Source: Heterocephalus glaber
Lineage: Eukaryota > Chordata > Mammalia > Rodentia > Bathyergidae
Length of the DNA stretch: 64,000 nucleotides
Reading direction: 5' to 3'
Assembly (NCBI RefSeq): GCF_000247695.1
Contig: NW_004624734.1
Coordinates: 38,554,184-38,618,183, forward strand
The notes beneath the pieces were generated by a model, which saw only the letters and a program-made list of their open reading frames with translations, ran no database searches and had not been told where the DNA came from. Below, one piece after another: positions 57,066 through 64,000 of this stretch (within the stretch, counting starts at the first letter, position 1; every line of letters begins with the position of its first letter). A program made the translations under genes and the position numbers.

Positions 57066-59408
57066 ACCACAAACTTTGTGGAATGATAGGAGTGGAACAA
57101 AATATGAAAACTAAAGGAGTGCTTTGAAAAGTGCAGCTATTTGAACTATCTTGAAAGTTGTTTATACTCCCATAAGTCAGACAATTCAATCAACATGGAA
57201 CTAGAGACACTTCAATTTGAATAAAGCAGTCAAATGAAAGGTAGAGACTTTTGACTTAGGATAATTTTATAAATATATTTAGCTGATACTTAAAATGGCA
57301 TCTTAAGTGTTTAGGCTCTTGTGCATTGCCGAGATCTTACATTAGCTCCATCCTAACTAAATTAATTGATCGCATATATCTCTTAGTATATCATTTAAAC
57401 ATCGTTAATAGTTTCTTCCTTTATCTTCCTTGGGAAAAGTCCTAAGAGTATCATAGGTGATTGTTTTGAAGGGGGTTTTCCATTTTAGCCTGATATCTTA
57501 ATGTGAAACAGGCATCAGTCCAGAAACATACTGCTGATTACTTTCTGGAAAAACAGGTTTCTTGCAAATCAATGCAATGCTATTTGTTTCTTTTACTAAA
57601 ATATGCATCACAGAGAACAGAAATAGCTTTTCTCTTACAGAAATATTGCTGATTAGGAGCTGCTGCTTGGTTTAACTACCTTTGCAGATTAAGTATGGTA
57701 ATCATTAGTGTAGTAGAGTGTAATATGTAGCTCTTATATACTAAGAAAACTAAGACGTTTGGTTTAAGTGGTTAATTATAACAATAATGTTCACTTTTCT
57801 AATCCTTTTCAGACTGTAATGTGAAGGTGTTATACTTAACAACCTTCCTTATGAACCTCAAGAGAAAGATGTCTAACTTAAGTACTTCAAATAACTGCAT
57901 TTGTTTTACTCATACTTACTTTAGTAGTATCATGTTCCCAGTTTTCCTATGAAACTGGAAACTACATCGCACAGATGTTTTCTCTATTAAACACTCATAA
58001 AGTGAAAACAGATACCTGGCACCACACTGTTGTCCTTGCCATTCTATGTCACCTGTTGAAAACTACCTGATCTGATTTGTGACTGGGTAGCATCAGTGAG
58101 GCTAAATTACCAGATGGGACAAATTGCAAAAGAGAGTGGGGAGGTGCAAGAGACTTCGAGGAATAGGTAGCAAAATTCTTGACTTCATCCTAATGACTTG
58201 TATGTTTTAGAGACATGACTACCTTGAAAAAAAGATGACCTAACCTTGAATGAATCCATCCAAACACTCGAGGAAAATATAATCTACTAATTATCCAGCC
58301 TAGGGAAAAATTACAATCACAAGCTTTAATATGATTGAAAGGTCTGTGTGCCTGACTTTTCTACTCTTTAATTTTTTCTTTTTTCTTTTTTTTTTTTTTT
58401 AACAATCCTTAAATGTTGTTTTCTAGGCCATCTCCTCTTATAAAATTTTGACTGGATGATTTAATTTACCCCTATAATTTCATGTTATGGAAAGTCTAAA
58501 ATATTGTATTTCAAACCAAAACTTGTACCTTAATTTCAGATCATCTGCTGAACACATGAATATTATTGGCAATTGCAAACACAAGAATAAAGTGATCTGA
58601 AAGTTGGAAGAGAAGACTTCAGCTAGGAATCATTCCAGTGGCTCACAGAGAGATGTGCAGCAACAGAACCAGAGTAATAACACTAATAATGGAGAAGGGC
58701 ATAGAAATGAAAGAAATATTCATGAGATTGAAATTTCATGAGATTGATAAGGCTTATACATTACAGAACTAGAGAAGAAGAAACTGATTGCATAGAGAGA
58801 AAATTAGAAAAGATGACAATATAAGAAGATAAGACAGAAAATGTAAACATTTCCAGAACTGGAGATAGAAATGTCAGACTGTAAAATCAAATATATTCCA
58901 TACTTCCATTCCAACAAATATTCTCTTGGGAAAATAATGGAAAAATCTGTGCAAAGCTGTAGTATGATTGATGTAAAATATGATGAAAATTAGCAAGATG
59001 TCAAGGAAGAAGGGGTCTGAACATTTGTGAGCCACCTGCGATATTTTTCAGCTAGCAATGTTTGGATGAATAGTAAGAACAAACACATATACATATACAT
59101 CAATTATTAATAAAATGTATGTTTTTCTTGTCCTTGGGATAAAAAATATCTGTAAGGGCCAGAGTCTAGGGGCCTGAAATTGGAGACAGAGAATTCTAGG
59201 CTTGAGTAGAAACAATGGCCATGGAAGATACAACCCTGTAAAAACAGGTGTAAAGAAAGGAAGGATAATGAATGAAAAATGCAACACAAGATCTGTTTTA
59301 TTATTCCTCTGGACTCATCAGCTACTTGGTTTTCAACTTGTTGCAACTGTCTACAAATTTCAAAATACCATAACCTCTTTAGAACACACATATGTAAACA
59401 CCAAATAG
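57066..59408. other. long unique intergenic stretch
   Basis: About 2.3 kb without recognised genes or clear repeats apart from a T run at 58382-58402. Nothing supports a coding gene. Confidence 0.5.
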
Positions 59409-59735
59409 TTTCTCTGGTATGAAAAACTAGAAGTGTAAATAAGGATAAAAATGTATAATTGATAATGTGAAATAGGAAGGAAAGGTCTAAAGGAGTAGAG
59501 AAAGTGGGAACGGTAGGGGAAAGGAAAGAAGGAAAAAGAAAAAATTTGAGAAAAGGAAAAAATGGAAACAAAGTCTTTATAAATATGGAAGGGTGGAGGG
59601 GGTGAAAAGAGGTCAGGGGAATGGGGAGAAAATAAGAACCAGGATACGTCATGTAAAGGTACAAGATCCCATTTAGGAATGTAACTGTATCGTGTACCTA
59701 AAATGTACCAATAAATTTAATGGAGAAAAAATACA
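59409..59735 (+). mobile_element. L1 3' UTR copy, complete 3' terminus
   Basis: 'AGAAGTGTAAATAAGGATAA', a purine-rich G-run block (59490-59625), 'AACCAGGATACGTCATGTAA' and the terminal 'TGTACCAATAAATTTAATGG' with an A-rich tail. It is the clearest copy of the 3' end family seen at 2603, 20920, 22743 and 54985. Confidence 0.88.
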
Positions 59736-61847
59736 TACGATTAAGGAAATGAACCAGAGAGTTTAACCCTTGCAAGTCTATTAATGTAAAAACAATTTAC
59801 ACTAGAACTGGATGTGACACCTCTTTTACCAATCTTTTATAGTTGTACAATATGGCTTTGGAAGAAAAATGAGGCAATATGTTTACATGATAGGAAGTGT
59901 TTAATAGGCAGAAATTAGACCACAATTGCCTCACCTCGAATTTTACCAGGCCATTAAAATTAACATTTCCCTCAGGGATTCAAAGGAATCACCCAGATCG
60001 GCACAGTTAAAAGCAGCAAGCTAATTTAGGTGTCTTTAGTATTACTGCCAATGCACCCATTCGTGCCATCTGCAGTGAGGCAGGGGAGTGAAGCAGGTTA
60101 AATGCAAAAGAAGCTGCCTAAAGGGTGTGAGTACATTTTTTTTTTCATCTTTGCAATGCATGTGTTTTATAGAGCTAGGTTTTTAAGATTGGCAATATAG
60201 GTCAATATCAATAGCATCATCTTCATTTCTTCTATAAAATCATTAAGAACACTGTTATCTGTGATAGCACTTCAATTCTTTGGAATAAATGGTTCTATTT
60301 AGAGCAATGGAAATGATCAGCATTTTTCCCTAATCATAGATGCATATGTTACCCACTTCACATTACTGAGAATTAACTTTTATGTTGAAAAACATGAGAT
60401 TTAAAAGTCACAATAGTTTCAACTAGTATAGGTATAAAAATATATATGGTATTATTAATAATAAGTTTGAGACTGTATAAATGCTAGGAATTTACCTTCA
60501 ATGTTTTGCTTCTTCTAGGTCTATACAATTAGTATCTCACCAGCCTTATCTTCTACCATTTGGATAAAGTTGACCACTTTTTCCTATTTACTGTTGCATT
60601 TTCCCACAAGCCCTTCTGACATTGCAAGTAGTATACATATTGTAGCTGATTTTTTTCCAGTGTCTCTCTTCAGACTGTGAACAGCTTGGAGAAGGGGCAG
60701 TGTCGTTCTCTTCTTTGGTTCCCTAGAATATAAAAAGTAGCATGTAATAGGTGGTAGGTAGGTCTCTGTTGAAATGAAAATGTTCCTATTTTGGAGGTAT
60801 AAAACTGAAAATTAAAGTATTCTAGAATGAAATTTATATTGAAAAAGTTTAGGTCAGAAACTATTTGAGAAAAATGGAACAGATAGGAAAATAATACATT
60901 TCCAAAGCTCAGGAATATGAGTGAACTTAGAAACATATCACTCTTTGTACCAGTTCCATTTGAGGATGTTATTTTTTTTCAGAGTGGTGAAAAAGAATTT
61001 TAAAATACATTAATGTTATATTTTCTTCTCTTGTTGGTCTTTAATGTTTCAGAAATTTATATTAAATGGAGCAGAGTTATCAGTGTTTTATTAAAATATA
61101 TGTAGAAATAGTTCTAATTGAAATTTAGACAAAATTGAGCTAATTCTGCCAACAAAGTCTACCTACACAGAAAATTTTCTACCTGGTATGATGTAGATGG
61201 CTTACAGATTTGCTGAAATGTTGATTCCCTGGGCCCTTGTGTGGTTGCATCCATTGATGTTAGTCTGATCTACAACTGTTTCTTCTACACAGCCCAAGAA
61301 ATGAAAAGAGTTAAGAAATACTTCATTGTGTCATAAGGCTAACTCATTATGTTGACCTAAAGTATTTTCTTTCAAATAATAAAATACTCTGTAAAAACTC
61401 ATAGTATCCACTTGTGTGTGTGTGGGTGGTGGCGGTGCTGAAAATCTTTTTTCCTTTTGATGTGATCTGTCTTGGCAAGAAGCTACCATTAATCTCAGTA
61501 GGTATCAAGTGTAGGCACAATATTGGGAGTATATTTATATATTTTTCTACTTAACTACCCATTTTATGAAATCAATTATACAGTAGGGGTTTGTGGAACC
61601 AGAAATTGAATTATGGTATTGGGAGAAAGGCCAAATAGTGTGTGTGTAGAAATGTTATTTCAAGCCAAGTATTAAGAAAAGCAGGTAATATATGTAGGGA
61701 AGTTCTTTAGGTGCCATTGGCGTGAACTAGTTCTCTCCTCTTTTCTCAATTGTAGTTTTCAAAAATAACTAGGAGGTGCTGGGGATGAAACATCCTGAGA
61801 TAATAAGCAAATGATGGAACAGCGCAAGATCTGTTACTGTCCTTCTT
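59736..61847. other. unique intergenic stretch, possible conserved block
   Basis: No gene or clear repeat. Around 59880-60130 the composition is balanced and low-complexity-free, with homeodomain-like 'TAATTT' words, which is how mammalian conserved noncoding elements often look. Conservation cannot be judged from a single sequence. Confidence 0.35.
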
Positions 61848-61863
61848 AAAACAAGATATCCAT

Positions 61864-61948
61864 AGGGCCAGGGAATTAGCTCAGTGGTTCTGCTACCTAC
61901 CTCGCAAGCACAAGTTCCAGAGTTTGATCCCTGGTACCAAAACAAAAC
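61864..61948 (+). mobile_element. ID SINE
   Basis: Box A 'GGAATTAGCTCAGTGGTTCT' and box B 'GAGTTTGATCCCTGGTACC' are followed by an (ACAAA)n tail. The 16-base flanks 'AAAACAAGATATCCAT' and 'AAAACAAGATGTTCAT' (61848-61863, 61949-61964) are the target-site duplication with two mismatches. Confidence 0.95.
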
Positions 61949-61964
61949 AAAACAAGATGTTCAT

Positions 61965-62564
61965 TACCAGTTTAGCACAGCAGATATGTTTTCCTGAGTA
62001 TAAGACCTAAGAAAGACTGCTTCCAGGGTTCCTAAGATACAGGGCAAGTAGGACAAGCATAGGGACAATTCCAGGAGCCCTGGACAGATTTTCTCAGCCT
62101 TGGGTGACCAGCTCACCCTGAATGCTAGGTTTCTACTGTCCTTTACTGCCTAGAAATGAATACTGAAGTTGTTTCACTTACTGTGAGTATTCTGTCACCA
62201 GACTTCTGCAAAGGGTAGAAATTTCAGTACAAAAGGATAGAAATTTCAGTACAAAATTCAGTGAAATGAAGTGTTAGATTGCTCTTTCTGGTGATTGGTA
62301 GTGTTGATCTTTGCTAGCCTTCATGTAGTGGGACTCTCTGCCTAGAACTGGCAACTTGCACACATTAAACCTGCTTCACAATGTGGATGGAGGAAGCTGA
62401 AATGTGAAGAACCTGACCCATCACAGGTCATATTCAACCAGAAGTTAAGCTGTTTGGAAACTAGGACAGAAAAAAATAGTATGTACAGTTTAGAAGTTAG
62501 GACTCAGTTATATATTAAAAAGCAAGAAATTTAATTCAAGGATCAGTGAGTGTTTTTAGTAGCT
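61965..62564. other. intergenic, 22-bp local duplication
   Basis: No gene. 'GATAGAAATTTCAGTACAAA' and a near copy ('GGTAGAAATTTCAGTACAAA') lie head-to-tail at about 62213-62258. Confidence 0.5.
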
Positions 62565-62900
62565 ACTGTACTTTGGATTGTGAATATTTTCCATAGGCCC
62601 ATGTGTTGAAGATTTTGTCCTCACCCAGTGGTACCATCAGGAGATGGCTAAATATTTAGAAGGTGGGGACTAGTGGCACAAAGCTAAGCAACTAGAGACA
62701 CATCCTAAAGGGAGATATTGAGCTCTAGCACCTTCCCTGTCTCTCTCTTTGTTTCCTGGTCACCATGAGATGAAGAGCACTCCTCTGTCATGCACTGACA
62801 CCCATGATGTACCATGATTCGATTGGCCCATTGAAACAGGGCCAACTAACTATGGACTGATCTCTTGAAAACATGAGCCAAAAAAATCTTTAAGGTCATT
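62565..62900 (+). mobile_element. MaLR-like LTR relic
   Basis: 'CATAGGCCCATGTGTTGAAG', 'GAAGGTGGGGACTAGTGG', 'CCTTCCCTGTCTCTCTCTTT', 'CACCATGAGATGAAGAGCAC', 'ATGGACTGATCTCTTGAAAA' and 'CATGAGCCAAAAAAATCTTT' follow the order of an MST/MLT1-type LTR that is common in mammals. It is noncoding. Confidence 0.6.
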
Positions 62901-63259
62901 TATTGCAGCTTTTTTTTTACAGTATTGGAAAGAATTTTCATACAGAAATAGAAAAGACCCAGAGTTTGAGGAACACAGCCAACATCAGAGAAGGTTTGAG
63001 GTCTACAATTGAGACTTAGGAAACACCACTTAAGGAAACTGATACCTAAATTGCTGGAATAATCTAAAGACCTAATCCAAATGGTATTTGGATTTAGTTT
63101 TTTAAATGCTTTTGGCTTTTCTGTCATGTCAGAGAGAAGTCTCAGTAGGAGATAGCTCAATGTCCATTCCTATATCCTTGTCTTTGATAAGGTTCATTCT
63201 TTGACCTTATTCTTTACTACTCATTCTATTTGTATCTGTAGGCTTACAAGTTACTAGAT
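62901..63259. other. intergenic, nothing recognised
   Basis: The antisense 86-codon ORF here (62900-63160) has no recognised domain. No other feature seen. Confidence 0.45.
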
Positions 63260-63610
63260 TTCCTTTGAAATGCCAAGCATTCTCAGAGCACTCACATTTG
63301 CTCTTACCTCCAAAAACTCTCCCTCAGATACCTGCACTATTCACTCTCCCATGGCCTCTGTTCCAACATCCTTCCTCAGTGAGACCTCTCCTAACAACCT
63401 TTTGTAAAATAGAACCAACACACCACTTTCCAGCCTTTAGCCTGACTGATTATAGATCTCATCCCTATTGTGTCATATTTTAATTGTTTATTCACAAACA
63501 AAATCAAAGTTCTATAAGAGTAGAGAATTTGCCTATTTTGACCTTATCCCACAACTAGAAAGATGGCAAGCTCATAATATGTACTTAAGGAATGAATAGA
63601 TATTAAATTG
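63260..63610 (+). mobile_element. L2 LINE 3' fragment
   Basis: 'CCTCAGTGAGACCTCTCCTA', 'TCTATAAGAGTAGAGAATTT' and 'TATGTACTTAAGGAATGAAT' match the order of the L2 3' end ('...cagtgaggccttccctga...agcagagaatttgt...aggaatgaat'). It is old and inactive. Confidence 0.6.
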
Positions 63611-64000
63611 AAAGTACAACGCACTGTAAATTTGGTAAGTGAAGAAAATGGAATGACAGATAATTGTGTGAGCTTACTGATGAAGATTATGTCCGTGAGT
63701 GTAATATATCAAGTTTATCATAGTTCAATAGAAGCACTCTTATTATATAATCATATTTTGTGCTGCATTATAAATACAGTTTTGGAGGTTTCAGTCTATT
63801 GTCAGCTGGTTCCATTGTTTCTATGCCTGTTGTGAGTCACAGTATTGTGGTGGGCAGGGCATGGTGGAACAGAGCCATGAAGAAGAGAGAGAGAAGAACC
63901 TCTGGATCTTTTCTGGCAATTCATTTTTGTCTGAGTCATCTTTACATTACTCTAACAACAAATACGTGGAATAAATCAACTTAAAAGGAGGAAATTTTTA
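63611..64000. other. intergenic to right edge
   Basis: No gene or repeat recognised; two short overlapping ORFs lack any known domain. Confidence 0.45.

Noticed and set aside
59107..59664. 185-codon antisense ORF
   Set aside because: It runs through an L1 3' UTR polypurine block on the antisense strand and has low-complexity Phe/Leu/Pro composition.
6390..62900. intact endogenous retrovirus linked to the LTR-like relics
   Set aside because: The LTR-like pieces are solitary and diverged, and no gag, pol or env reading frame lies between any pair of them.
1..64000. CRISPR array, operon, phage or bacterial mobile island
   Set aside because: No regularly spaced repeats, no dense ORFs and no ribosome binding sites were seen. 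LINE/SINE content shows mammalian nuclear DNA.

Overview
This is a gene-poor stretch of mammalian nuclear DNA, most likely from a rodent. It is AT-rich, has no intact multi-exon gene signature, and is packed with L1 LINE fragments. It also carries tRNA-Ala-derived ID SINEs ('GATTTAGCTCAGTGGTT' box A followed by a 'GTTCGATCCC'-type box B), 7SL-derived B1 SINEs, ID/B1 composite SINEs, L2 and MaLR-type LTR relics. Having ID, B1 and ID/B1 composites together fits a rodent outside the mouse/rat group. A beaver-like (castorimorph) or squirrel-related genome is my best guess, but the species call is an inference. One 100-base assembly gap (28776-28875) lies inside a (GAA)n tract.

The gene content consists of three dead retrocopies of cellular mRNAs. 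A near-full-length PTP4A-type phosphatase retropseudogene (27311 to about 28200, +) was later split by a B1 insertion. A cyclin G1 (CCNG1) retropseudogene (47217-48073, -) carries frameshifts and deletions. A 5' piece of a MARK-family kinase retropseudogene (about 48308-48915, -) lies immediately upstream of the cyclin copy on the same strand. No functional protein-coding gene, tRNA gene, rRNA gene or CRISPR array is supported. The longest non-repeat ORF (35376-35726, +, 116 codons) and an 86-codon ORF in a GC-richer patch (45178-45435, +) are unrecognised.

Layout. 1-11.9 kb is dominated by L1 fragments on both strands with nested insertions, SINEs and a MaLR-like LTR. 11.9-26.9 kb is mostly unique or very old DNA with scattered LTR, B1 and L1 3' ends. 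27.3-29.8 kb holds the PTP4A retrocopy and an L1 carrying the ID element with the expanded GAA tail. 29.8-39.5 kb is mainly unique sequence with an old antisense L1 and an L2. 39.5-44.4 kb is again L1 on both strands, including a recognisable reverse-transcriptase segment and a tandem ID pair. 44.4-49 kb holds the retrocopies. 50-57 kb is L1-dense and includes an internally deleted element. 57-64 kb is mostly unique DNA with an L1 3' end, an ID, a MaLR-like LTR and an L2.

Nothing here acts as an operon or pathway. The interest lies in retrotransposition scars: twin-primed inversions, nested insertions with target-site duplications, a U2 snRNA-like scrap inside L1 3' sequence, and an ORF1-to-3'UTR deleted L1. 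I found no convincing new biological system. Family names rest on sequence recognition by eye, not on a database search.
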